Notes under the pieces: model-generated
Database searches by the model: none
What the model was told of the DNA's origin: nothing
The model's input: the letters and a program-made list of their open reading frames with translations, nothing else
NCBI GenBank assembly: GCA_028291125.1
Contig: JAQGIN010000025.1
Coordinates: 1 to 9,976, forward strand
Source of the DNA: Caulobacter sp.
Lineage (GTDB): Bacteria; Pseudomonadota; Alphaproteobacteria; Caulobacterales; Caulobacteraceae
Direction of reading: 5' to 3'
DNA: 9,976 bases
Shown: piece after piece, positions 1-6,737 of the stretch
Numbering within the stretch: position 1 is the first letter of the stretch
Layout: each line of letters starts with the position of its first letter
Position numbers and translations under genes: made by a program

Positions 1-387
1 AACCCGGCCATCGACCTGGGCCAGATCGAGGGCGGCTATATCCAGGGCCTGGGCTGGCTGACCACCGAGGAACTGGTGTTCAGCGATGACGGCCGGCTGC
101 TGACCCACGCCCCGTCGACCTACAAGATCCCCACCTGCGGCGACCGGCCGCCGATCCTCAACATCGCCCTATGGGAGCAAGGCCGCAATGTCGAGGAAAC
201 CGTGCACCGCTCCAAGGCCGTGGGCGAGCCGCCGCTGATGCTGGCCATCTCGGCCTTCAACGCCGTCACCCGGGCGGTGGCTAGCGTCGGCGACCACCGG
301 TTCATGCCCGATCTCGACGCCCCGGCGACGCCAGAACGGATCCTGATGGCGGTCGAGGACGTGAAGCGGCGGATGGCCGATGGTTGA
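1..387 (+). CDS. xdhB: Xanthine dehydrogenase molybdenum-binding subunit, C-terminal end (5' truncated by window edge)
   Basis: The reading frame is open from base 1 and ends at TGA 385-387, giving the last 128 residues of a protein that starts outside the window. Xanthine dehydrogenase oxidises hypoxanthine to xanthine and xanthine to urate in the cytoplasm, using a molybdopterin cofactor, Fe-S clusters and FAD. Two family motifs are visible. The first is the molybdopterin-contacting QIEGGYIQG stretch at local residues 8-16. The second is KAVGEPPL, whose glutamate (codon 226-228) matches the catalytic Glu of the family (Glu1261 in the bovine enzyme). The tail after this motif is of normal length, so the 3' end looks intact. 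It overlaps xdhC by 8 bases, which implies co-translation. The FAD/Fe-S subunit gene (xdhA) would be expected just left of the window. A related molybdenum hydroxylase is possible, but the XdhC and guanine deaminase neighbours favour xanthine dehydrogenase. Confidence 0.95.
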   Translation, partial: NPAIDLGQIEGGYIQGLGWLTTEELVFSDDGRLLTHAPSTYKIPTCGDRPPILNIALWEQGRNVEETVHRSKAVGEPPLMLAISAFNAVTRAVASVGDHRFMPDLDAPATPERILMAVEDVKRRMADG

Positions 388-1408
388 ACAGTCGCCCTAC
401 AACTGGGCCCGCATCGCCCTTGCGCATCTGGACGCCGCCGCCGCCGTCGCCCTGGTCACCATCCTGGCCACCGAGGGCTCGGCCCCGCGCGAGGCCGGGA
501 CCAAGATGGTGGTGTGGTCAGGCGGCCAGGCCGGCACCATCGGCGGCGGCAATCTGGAGCACCAGGCGGCCGACCAGACCCGGCGGATGCTGGCGACCGA
601 GGCGGCCTTCGCCATCCAGGACTATCCGCTGGGTCCGCTGCTGAACCAATGCTGCGGCGGCCGGGTGCGGCTGCTGCTGGAGCGGCTTGACGACGACAGC
701 CGCGATTGGCTCACCCAGGCCGCGCGCCGGCTGGAGGCCAACCAGCCGTTCGCGCTGCGCACCACGCTGGGCGACGGCCGGCTGGCCAAGGCCGTCGCCC
801 CGATCCCCGCCTCGCGCGACGCGGCCGCCGGCGTGACGATCGGCGAGGCCATCGCCTCGGCCCGCGGGGCCTTCCCGGCCCAGGGCCAGATCCTGGTCGA
901 GCGCTCCGGCCTGCCGCGGCCGCGCCTGCTGCTGTTCGGGGCCGGCCATGTCGGCCTGGCCGTGGCCCGCGCCTTCGAGCCGCTGCCGTTCGCCCTGAGC
1001 TGGTACGACAGCCGGCCGGACGTGGCCCAGGCCGGCGCGGTCGACATCCGCACCACCGCCGAACTGACCGACCTGATCGGCCGCGCCGATCCAGGGGCCT
1101 ATATCCTGGTCCTGACCCACGACCACGCCCTCGACTACGCCCTGGTCACCGCCGCCCTGGCCGGCGGCGCCTTCGCCTATCTCGGCCTGATCGGCTCCAA
1201 GACCAAGAAGGCCCGTTTCCTCGGCCGATTGCGCGCCGACGGCCATGACGAGGCGGCCGTGGCCCGGGTGGTCTGCCCGATCGGCCTGCCAGGCCTGAAG
1301 AGCAAGGCCCCCGAGGTGATCGCCGTCTCGGTGGCCGCCGACCTGCTGATGCGCCTGGAGGCCGCGCGCCTCGTCCCCGTTTCGGAGCTCCATCTTGCAA
1401 GCGTATAG
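380..1408 (+). CDS. xdhC: Xanthine dehydrogenase accessory protein XdhC (molybdenum cofactor insertion chaperone)
   Basis: This 342-residue protein has the two-part XdhC/CoxI layout. The N-terminal XdhC domain (about residues 10-80) carries GSAPREAG (33-40) and GGGNLE (55-60), followed by a CCGGR motif with Cys91 and Cys92. A C-terminal Rossmann-like domain (about 180-320) opens with the glycine-rich GAGHVG at 187-192. It ends with the conserved pattern PIGLPG...K.PEVIAVSVAADLL. In Rhodobacter, XdhC binds molybdopterin cofactor, keeps it available for sulfuration and delivers it to the XdhB subunit; it is not part of the mature enzyme. The ATG at 380 overlaps the end of xdhB by 8 bases, with a purine-rich GGCGGA stretch just upstream, and the 3' end overlaps guaD by 14 bases. 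The three genes therefore look like one translationally coupled operon. Length and motifs are complete, with no sign of damage. Confidence 0.96.
   Translation: MVEQSPYNWARIALAHLDAAAAVALVTILATEGSAPREAGTKMVVWSGGQAGTIGGGNLEHQAADQTRRMLATEAAFAIQDYPLGPLLNQCCGGRVRLLLERLDDDSRDWLTQAARRLEANQPFALRTTLGDGRLAKAVAPIPASRDAAAGVTIGEAIASARGAFPAQGQILVERSGLPRPRLLLFGAGHVGLAVARAFEPLPFALSWYDSRPDVAQAGAVDIRTTAELTDLIGRADPGAYILVLTHDHALDYALVTAALAGGAFAYLGLIGSKTKKARFLGRLRADGHDEAAVARVVCPIGLPGLKSKAPEVIAVSVAADLLMRLEAARLVPVSELHLASV
1384..1387 (+). promoter_or_regulatory. Ribosome binding site of guaD (supports its TTG start)
   Basis: GGAG lies inside the end of xdhC and is separated by 7 bases from the TTG codon at 1395-1397. 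This good spacing is the reason for choosing a TTG start for guaD. There is no ATG near the expected N-terminus. Confidence 0.6.
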
Positions 1409-2681
1409 GGCGGCGATCTTCCACCCGCTGGACGATCCGACCACCGCCGAGGGCCCGGCCCACGCCTTCCACGCGGACGGCCTGCTGCTGGTCGAGGACG
1501 GGGTCGTGGTCGCTTGCGGCGCCTATGCCGACCTGGCCGACCGGCTGGCCGACACGCCGGTCGAGGCCTTCCCGGGTCGGCTGATCACCCCCGGCTTCGT
1601 CGACACCCACATCCACTTCCCGCAAGCCGACATCATCGCCGCCCACGGGGCCCAACTGCTGGACTGGCTGGAGCAGCACACCTTCCCGGCCGAGGCGGCC
1701 TTCGCCGATCCGGCCCACGCCGCCGACGCCGCCGCGTTCTTCCTCGGCCAGTTGCTGCGCAACGGCACGACCAGCGCCCTGGTGTTCGGCTCGGTGCACA
1801 AGGCCTCGGTCGAGGCGCTGTTCGAAGCGGCCCTGGCGCGGAACATGCGGCTGATCGCCGGCAAGGTGCTGATGGACCGCCACGCCCCGCCGGGCCTGTG
1901 CGACACCGTCGAGACCAGCCGCGCCGACATGCTCGACCTGATCGCCCGCTGGCACGGCCGCGGCCGGCTGGGCTACGCCGTCACCCCGCGCTTCGCCATC
2001 AGCTGCAGCGACGCCCAACTGGCCATGGCCGGCGAGGTGCTGGCCCAGCATCCCGGCGTCTGGCTGCAGACCCACCTGTCGGAGAACCCGCGCGAGATCG
2101 CCGAGACCGCGGCGCTGTTCCCGGAGACGGCCGATTATCTGAACGTCTATGAGCGCTTCGGCTTGGTCGGCGACCGCTCGGTGTTCGCCCACGGGGTGCA
2201 CCTGCACGGCGACGAATTCGAACGTCTGGCCAAGGCCGGCTCGGCCATCGCTTTTTGCCCCAGCTCCAACCTGTTCCTCGGTTCGGGCCTGTTCGACCTG
2301 AAGGGCGCTTGCGACCACGGGGTGAAGGTCGGCATCGGCACCGACGTCGGGGCCGGCACCAGTTTCTCGGTGCTGCACACCCTGGGCGAGGCCTACAAGG
2401 TGGGCCAGCTGCGCGGGACCAGCCTCGACCCGTTCCACGCCTTCTATCTGGCCACCCTGGGCGGGGCGCGGGCCCTGAACCTGGGCGACAAGATCGGCAA
2501 TCTGGAGGCCGGCAAGGAGGCCGACTTCCTGGTCCTCGACCTGGCCGCCACCCCGCTTTTGGCTCGGCGGATGCCGCTGGCGGCCAGCCTGGAGGACAAG
2601 CTGTTCGCCCTGACCGTGCTCGGCGACGACCGGGTGGTGGAGCGGACCTATGTGGCTGGGGTGGAGCGGCATCGGCGATAG
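1395..2681 (+). CDS. guaD: Guanine deaminase (zinc amidohydrolase)
   Basis: Guanine deaminase hydrolyses guanine to xanthine and ammonia in the cytoplasm, feeding xanthine dehydrogenase. The 428-residue length fits the family (E. coli GuaD is about 439). The amidohydrolase metal ligands are all present in order: His72 and His74 in PGFVDTHIHFPQ, His227 in QTHLSEN, His266 in AHGVHL and Asp317 in GIGTDVGAGTSFS. DTHIHFPQ, THLSENPREI and TDVGAGTSFS are typical of guanine deaminase rather than other amidohydrolases such as cytosine or chlorohydrolase-type enzymes. Translation most likely starts at a TTG (1395) with GGAG 7 bases upstream, giving a 14-base overlap with xdhC. Placement directly after xdhB-xdhC agrees with its metabolic role. 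It is the last gene of the visible plus-strand operon and is followed by a palindromic repeat that may end transcription. Confidence 0.95.
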   Translation: MQAYRAAIFHPLDDPTTAEGPAHAFHADGLLLVEDGVVVACGAYADLADRLADTPVEAFPGRLITPGFVDTHIHFPQADIIAAHGAQLLDWLEQHTFPAEAAFADPAHAADAAAFFLGQLLRNGTTSALVFGSVHKASVEALFEAALARNMRLIAGKVLMDRHAPPGLCDTVETSRADMLDLIARWHGRGRLGYAVTPRFAISCSDAQLAMAGEVLAQHPGVWLQTHLSENPREIAETAALFPETADYLNVYERFGLVGDRSVFAHGVHLHGDEFERLAKAGSAIAFCPSSNLFLGSGLFDLKGACDHGVKVGIGTDVGAGTSFSVLHTLGEAYKVGQLRGTSLDPFHAFYLATLGGARALNLGDKIGNLEAGKEADFLVLDLAATPLLARRMPLAASLEDKLFALTVLGDDRVVERTYVAGVERHRR

Positions 2682-2690
2682 GCGTACTTG

Positions 2691-2800
2691 CCCCCTCCGC
2701 GCCTTCGGCGCTCCTCCCCCATAGGGGGAAGAGTTCGGCTGATCGGCCGGGGAAACTCCGCCCCTTATGGGGGGAGGACGACCGCGAAGCGGTCTGGGGG
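2691..2800. repeat. Two-armed palindromic intergenic repeat in a convergent gap
   Basis: The 127 bases between guaD (+) and the nucleoside hydrolase (-) are almost filled by an imperfect inverted repeat. The left arm (about 2691-2728) reads as a run of C, a hairpin GCGCC-TTC-GGCGC (2699-2711), then TCCTCCCCC, ATA and GGGGG. The right arm (about 2761-2800), read on the other strand, has the same order: a hairpin GACCGC-TTC-GCGGTC (2780-2794), then TCCTCCCCCC, ATAA, GGGG. The hairpin stems differ in sequence between arms while pairing and the three-base loop are kept. Such GC-rich palindromes occur between genes in many alphaproteobacterial genomes. Here it could act as a bidirectional terminator for the two converging genes, though it has no long T tract. 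It encodes no supportable protein. Confidence 0.7.
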
Positions 2801-2808
2801 CGAGTGGC

Positions 2809-3771
2809 CTAAGCCCTGGCCGTCATCGTCCGCGCATACAGCGCCAACAGGCCCTCGGCATCGACCCCCACCGTGATCGTCTGCACCGGCTGATCATCCC
2901 AGGCCGATGGCCCAAACAACTCGCCCTCGACCTTCTGCAGGGTCTGGCCGGTGGCGATGCCGTCGGGGATCACCCGCACCGCGCCGCGGCGGGTCTGGAA
3001 TAGCGACGGGTCGATGACGAAGGCCACGGCGGCGGCGTCGTGCACGCAGCAGCCGATGATGCCGTCGCGGCCGCCGTAGAAGGCGGCGTAGGGCTTGGAG
3101 ATTTCGTTGAGGAACGCGCCGGCCGGGCCGGCGCTGGCCTCCAGGGCGTCCATATAGGCCGGGCTCATCACCACCTGGGTGGTGACGTCGAGGCTGACGG
3201 CGGTGACGGGCCAGGGGGCGGTGAACACCAGGTCGGCGGCTTCCGGATCGTTGTGGATATTGGCCTCGGCCACCGGGGTGACATTGCCAGGCTTGCCGGC
3301 GACGCCGAACGCTCCGCCCATGATCACCACGCCCTTGAGCAAGGTCGCGACCTCGGGATCGGCCCGCAGCGCCAAGCCCAGATTGGTCAGCGGCCCGACG
3401 GCGACCAGCACGATCTCGCCGGGATTGGCGCGGGCCAGGTCGATGATCGCCTGGTGGGCCGGCTTGGCCTCGGGCGCCGCGTCGACATGGCCGGTCAGTT
3501 CGACGTCGCCTAGGCCGTTGTCGCCGTGCACGAAGGTCGGCGAGGGATTGCGCGGCCGGCTCAGCGGCGCGTCGGCGCCCTTGAACACCGGGGCGTCCAG
3601 CCCGAAGCGCCGCTTCAGATAGAGGGCGTTGCGGGTGGTGGTGTCGATGTCGGCGTTGCCGTGCACGGTGGTGACGGCCAGCAGATCCAGGGCCGGGCTG
3701 GCGGCGATGAACAGCAGCGCCATGGCGTCGTCGATGCCGGGGTCGGTGTCGAAGATGATCTTGGTGGTCAA
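2809..3771 (-). CDS. Nucleoside hydrolase, inosine/uridine-preferring family (group I)
   Basis: Nucleoside hydrolases cleave the N-glycosidic bond of ribonucleosides to give the free base and ribose. The 320-residue length is standard. The calcium-binding N-terminal cluster DTDPGIDDA is at residues 8-16 (Asp8, Asp10, Asp14, Asp15). HGDNGLG with His82 is at 82-88, the NIHNDPEAAD segment at 171-180, and VHDAAAV at 243-249 supplies His244 and the calcium ligand Asp245. The His in this last motif puts the enzyme in group I (IunH, RihA/RihB type). Whether purine or pyrimidine nucleosides are preferred cannot be read reliably; the guanine deaminase and xanthine dehydrogenase neighbours suggest inosine/guanosine. 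The only plausible start is TTG (codon 3771-3769), since no ATG lies in frame upstream, and its ribosome binding site is weak. The gene follows the TonB-dependent receptor on the same strand, 180 bases downstream and past a hairpin repeat, and may share its transcript. Confidence 0.93.
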   Translation of the reverse strand: MTTKIIFDTDPGIDDAMALLFIAASPALDLLAVTTVHGNADIDTTTRNALYLKRRFGLDAPVFKGADAPLSRPRNPSPTFVHGDNGLGDVELTGHVDAAPEAKPAHQAIIDLARANPGEIVLVAVGPLTNLGLALRADPEVATLLKGVVIMGGAFGVAGKPGNVTPVAEANIHNDPEAADLVFTAPWPVTAVSLDVTTQVVMSPAYMDALEASAGPAGAFLNEISKPYAAFYGGRDGIIGCCVHDAAAVAFVIDPSLFQTRRGAVRVIPDGIATGQTLQKVEGELFGPSAWDDQPVQTITVGVDAEGLLALYARTMTARA

Positions 3772-3872
3772 AGGCTTGGTCTCGTTCGGGCGAAACGACG
3801 ATGTTAGCGTTCGACGCCCCCGGGCGCTCTGGAAAACGTCACCTGGCGCAGCCGGAGGTCTATCAGATAACG

Positions 3873-3900
3873 CATCATCCCCGCCTTCGCGGGGATGATG
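3873..3900. repeat. REP-like perfect hairpin between the receptor and nucleoside hydrolase genes
   Basis: CATCATCCCCGC (3873-3884) pairs perfectly over 12 bases with GCGGGGATGATG (3889-3900) around the loop CTTC. This resembles the widespread alphaproteobacterial short palindrome built on ATCCCCGC/GCGGGGAT. It lies in the 180-base spacer (3772-3951) between the receptor and the nucleoside hydrolase, both on the minus strand. It could stabilise the 3' end of the receptor mRNA or reduce read-through. No other gene is visible in this spacer. Confidence 0.75.
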
Positions 3901-3951
3901 ATGTTGGGGAGAGCGGAAAGGGTGTCATCCCCTCCGCTCCCGATCCAATTC

Positions 3952-6123
3952 CTACCGCTTGGCGCTCAGCGAGATCCCGACCACCCGCGGCTCGTTGACG
4001 AAGCCGGTGAGGTTGTTGAAGTCGATGCCGCCGCGCAGGTTCACCTCGTTGGTGAGGTTGCGGGCGAACACCGCCACCTCGTAGGCGCCGTCGTTGCGGG
4101 CGTAGCCCAGCTTCAGCCCGCCCTCGAAGGCGCCCTTCGAATAGAACTCCTTGCTCTGGTAGAGGAACAGGTTGGTGTAGCCCTGCTTGAACCAGTCAGT
4201 GTAGGCGAACAGTTCGCCGTCGCCGATCGGATAGCCATAGCGGGCCGTGAAGTTCAGCACGTATTTCGGCGCGTTCGGGAACGGGTTGCCGTTGACCAGG
4301 GCCTGGCCGCCGGCGTTGCGTGGGTCGGTGACGGTGCATTGGGCGCAGACCGCCACGGCCATGGTCTTATCCTTGATCTCGGTGTGGGCGTAGCTGTAGC
4401 CGGCGGTGAGCATCAGGTTGGGGCTGACCTTGAACTCGCCGTCGAACTCGACGCCGTAAGCCTTGCCCTTGTCGGCGTTGATCAACAGCGTGCCGTTGCT
4501 GGCCCCGCCGATGGCGCTGAACTGCGGATCCTTCTCGGTATAGGTGAAGGCGGCGCCGTTGAGGCGAACGCGATGTTCCAGCAGCTCGCTCTTGAAGCCC
4601 GCCTCGTACGACACGATGGTCTCCGACTGGGCCACCGAAGCCGGGCTGAAGAACACGATGTCGCGGCCCTGGATGGTCGGGCCGCGGAAGCCGCGGGCGA
4701 CGCGCGCATACAGGCTGACGTCCTCGGCGACGCTGTAGAAGGCCGCCAGGTCCCATGACGCCTGGCTGTCGGACACCGACACCTTCGGGGCGGTGGAGGC
4801 GACAACGGTCATGGTCTTCTTGTCGTCGGTCCAGCGCAGGCCGCCGGTGACCTTCAACTGCGGGGTGACCTGATAGGCGGCCTGACCAAAGACGGCCCAC
4901 GAGGTGTTCTTGTGGTTCAGGGTCGCCTTGTTGAAGCCGGCGTCGGTGGTGACCCGGAAGTCGGAGTGGAAATAATAGCCGCCGACCTGCCAGGTGAGCG
5001 GACCATCGGTGTCGCTGGCGAGGCGGATTTCCTGGGTGATCTGATCCAGGTCGTCGATACCGTCCTTGGTGTCGGAGTCGAACGGGATGAAGCCCGGGCC
5101 GACGCCGGCGACGCCGCCGTCGATGTCGCCGCGGCTGGAGCCGTGGGTGGTCTCGTAGGCGCTGATCGAGGTCAGCTTCACGCCGCCGAAGTCGTAGTCG
5201 ATCTTCAGCGACTCGCCGGTGCCGTCGTACTGCTGCGGGTTGTTGTCGCCGCCGTTGTAGAAGACGGAGTCACGGTCGAAGTTACCGTTGATCTTGTTGC
5301 TGCCCTTGGTGAGGATGTTGGCGCGGAAGATCGCCGCGGTGCCGTCCAGCGAGCGGCTGTGCACGTTCAGTAGGACGCTGAGATCCTCGCTCGGGGTGAA
5401 CAGCAATTGGCCGCGGATGGCGTATTCGTCATAGCCGCCCATGGCGTTGTTCTGATGGGTGAAGGTGTTGTCGATATAGTCGTCGCGATGCTGGCCCAGC
5501 ACGGCGACGCGACCCGACAGCTTGTCGGCGATCAGCGGGCCGCCGACCCCGCCCTCGAAGGTCCACGAGCCGTAGGAACCATAGGTGGCCGTGCCGTTGG
5601 CCTTGAAGGTCTGGGTCGGCTTGGCGGTGTCGAACTTGACAATGCCGGCGGTGGTGTTGCGGCCGAACAGCGTGCCCTGCGGGCCGCGCAGCACTTCCAC
5701 CTGGTCGACGTCGAACACCGGCGTGCTCTTCAGCACGACGTTTTCCAGCACCACGTCGTCCATGATCACCGAGACCGGCTGCGAGGCGGCCAGGTCGAAG
5801 TCGGCGTTGCCCAGGCCGCGGATGTAGAAGCGCGGCGCGGCGCGGCCGTTCGAGGACTCGATGTAAAGGCCGGGGACCCGGCTCGACAGGGCCAGCACGT
5901 CCTCGCCGGCGGCGAACACCGCGTCGAGCTTCTCGCCCGACAGGGTGGCGACCGACACCGGCACGGTCTGGATGTTTTCCGACCGCTTCTGGGCGGTGAC
6001 GATCACTTCGCTGAGGCCGGTCTCGGTGGATTGGGCCAGGGCGGGCAAGGCCGCCGCCAGGGCCAAGGCCGCCAGCGCGCCGCCGCCGGCCAGCCGAACG
6101 CGAAGTCGGGCGGAAGTTGTCAT
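3952..6123 (-). CDS. TonB-dependent outer membrane receptor
   Basis: This 723-residue outer membrane protein imports a solute using energy from TonB-ExbBD. The N-terminus is a signal peptide: basic residues (Arg6, Arg8, Arg10), a hydrophobic Ala/Leu core, and a likely cleavage after Ala30 (LPALA|Q). A TonB box-like EVIVTA is at 39-44. The plug domain (about 50-165) shows FYIRGLGN (99-106), VDQVEVLRGPQGTLFGRN (139-156) and TTAGIVKF. The remainder is beta-barrel, with typical strand motifs such as YARVARGFRGP and a closing NEPRVVG segment. The open frame continues upstream to 6291, but the ATG at 6123 is chosen because AGGGGA sits 6 bases upstream and the signal peptide begins there. Oddities are a CAQC pair (Cys593, Cys596) in a probable surface loop and a last residue that is Arg rather than the usual aromatic. 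The substrate is unknown; neighbouring purine genes suggest a purine-related compound, but iron complexes remain possible. Confidence 0.93.
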   Translation of the reverse strand: MTTSARLRVRLAGGGALAALALAAALPALAQSTETGLSEVIVTAQKRSENIQTVPVSVATLSGEKLDAVFAAGEDVLALSSRVPGLYIESSNGRAAPRFYIRGLGNADFDLAASQPVSVIMDDVVLENVVLKSTPVFDVDQVEVLRGPQGTLFGRNTTAGIVKFDTAKPTQTFKANGTATYGSYGSWTFEGGVGGPLIADKLSGRVAVLGQHRDDYIDNTFTHQNNAMGGYDEYAIRGQLLFTPSEDLSVLLNVHSRSLDGTAAIFRANILTKGSNKINGNFDRDSVFYNGGDNNPQQYDGTGESLKIDYDFGGVKLTSISAYETTHGSSRGDIDGGVAGVGPGFIPFDSDTKDGIDDLDQITQEIRLASDTDGPLTWQVGGYYFHSDFRVTTDAGFNKATLNHKNTSWAVFGQAAYQVTPQLKVTGGLRWTDDKKTMTVVASTAPKVSVSDSQASWDLAAFYSVAEDVSLYARVARGFRGPTIQGRDIVFFSPASVAQSETIVSYEAGFKSELLEHRVRLNGAAFTYTEKDPQFSAIGGASNGTLLINADKGKAYGVEFDGEFKVSPNLMLTAGYSYAHTEIKDKTMAVAVCAQCTVTDPRNAGGQALVNGNPFPNAPKYVLNFTARYGYPIGDGELFAYTDWFKQGYTNLFLYQSKEFYSKGAFEGGLKLGYARNDGAYEVAVFARNLTNEVNLRGGIDFNNLTGFVNEPRVVGISLSAKR

Positions 6124-6305
6124 GGAAGGTCCCCTCAGGTTGCGCGGCGAGGCCTGCGCGTCGCGACATTGCGCGCCAGATGTCGGGGATTCGGAAGGCT
6201 GGACGCGTGTTTTATGAGGTTTTGACGATGTTTTGGCGACGCTTGTCACAAATTGACCACGCCCGCGCCGCGGTGCGCGAAAACCCGCCACAACTCAGAA
6301 GTCTC
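6124..6305 (-). other. Upstream region of the receptor gene with a possible operator
   Basis: This 182-base gap separates hpxZ from the receptor, both on the minus strand. It is partly AT-richer than its surroundings (about 6207-6256), as expected of a promoter, but I cannot point to convincing -35/-10 boxes. It contains a short inverted repeat GTCA-CAAAT-TGAC (6245-6257). The overlapping TTGACCA (6253-6259) equals one half-site of the RutR consensus, but the second half-site is missing. A separate promoter for the receptor and nucleoside hydrolase is plausible here. Confidence 0.35.
6130..6135 (-). promoter_or_regulatory. Ribosome binding site that decides the receptor start
   Basis: AGGGGA on the minus strand lies 6 bases before the ATG at 6123. 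It places the true start 56 codons downstream of the first possible start in the open frame, directly at the signal peptide. Confidence 0.7.
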
Positions 6306-6737
6306 TTACTTGAGGCCGTCGCCAGCACCGCCGTCCGGGCCCGATTGACGCTGATCGGCGCCGTCCTGCAGCAGCGAGACATGGGCGGCGACCACCCTCC
6401 AGCCGTCGGGCGTGCGGGCCCAGGTCTGGCTCTGCCGGCCGCTCTTGCCGCCGCCCTCGCGGACGAACTCGACCTGGGCGGTGGCCAGGTCCTGGCCGAA
6501 GGCGACCACCTGGGTGCGCAGCCGCCGGCGACGCGGCGAGCCGCCCGAGCGGCCCTGGCGGAAGGCGGCGATGGCCTCGAAGCCGTAGAGGTTTTCGGCG
6601 ACGCCGAAGCGCACGGTCAGCGGCGAATTCCAGAAGAAGCCGTCCAGCGCCTCCAGGTCGTTGGCCATCAGCGCCGCCTCATAGGCGTCGACGGCGGCGG
6701 TGACCTCGGCCACCACCTTCGGGTCGTTGACGATCAT
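6306..6737 (-). CDS. hpxZ: AtzH-like / DUF3225 protein, HpxZ type (oxalurate catabolism)
   Basis: This 143-residue protein belongs to the AtzH-like (DUF3225) family, which has an NTF2/SnoaL-like fold. Matching segments are YEAALMANDLEALDGFFW (19-36), VRFGVAENLYGFEAI (42-56), AFGQDLATAQVEF (79-91) and GRQSQTWARTPDGWRVVAAHVS (100-121). In Klebsiella the family member HpxZ belongs to the hpxWXYZ group linked to oxalurate use, and in Pseudomonas AtzH acts late in cyanuric acid breakdown on a dicarboxyurea intermediate. Its exact reaction here is unknown. The ATG at 6737 is preferred over the TTG at 6740: GGAGG (6744-6748) is 6 bases away, and the ATG overlaps the hpxY stop as TGATG, indicating coupling. 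The last 20 or so residues are Gly/Asp-rich, extend past the conserved domain and are probably disordered. The symbol rests on family and gene order. Confidence 0.85.
   Translation of the reverse strand: MIVNDPKVVAEVTAAVDAYEAALMANDLEALDGFFWNSPLTVRFGVAENLYGFEAIAAFRQGRSGGSPRRRRLRTQVVAFGQDLATAQVEFVREGGGKSGRQSQTWARTPDGWRVVAAHVSLLQDGADQRQSGPDGGAGDGLK

Noticed and set aside
518..2672. Long minus-strand open frames of about 308 and 508 residues opposite xdhC and guaD
   Set aside because: They are antisense shadows produced by high third-position GC. Their translations are Gln/Gly/Arg-rich with no known domain, while the plus-strand frames carry complete family motifs.
2688..3003. Small plus-strand frames across the repeat at 2691-2800 and the end of the nucleoside hydrolase
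   Set aside because: They read through a palindromic repeat and an antisense gene end, with no recognisable domain or ribosome binding site.
4912..6225. Plus-strand open frames (for example 4912-5373 and 5407-6225) opposite the TonB-dependent receptor
   Set aside because: The minus-strand receptor is unambiguous, and the opposite frames have shadow composition (Val/Gly/Arg/His-rich) and no domain.
6263..6273. CCGC-GCC-GCGG palindrome downstream of hpxZ as a terminator
   Set aside because: The stem is only 4 bases with a 3-base loop and no T tract, and such palindromes are expected by chance at this GC content.
6124..6291. A 56-residue N-terminal extension of the receptor
   Set aside because: It has no signal peptide character, and a good ribosome binding site and signal peptide begin at 6123, so the extension is untranslated open frame.
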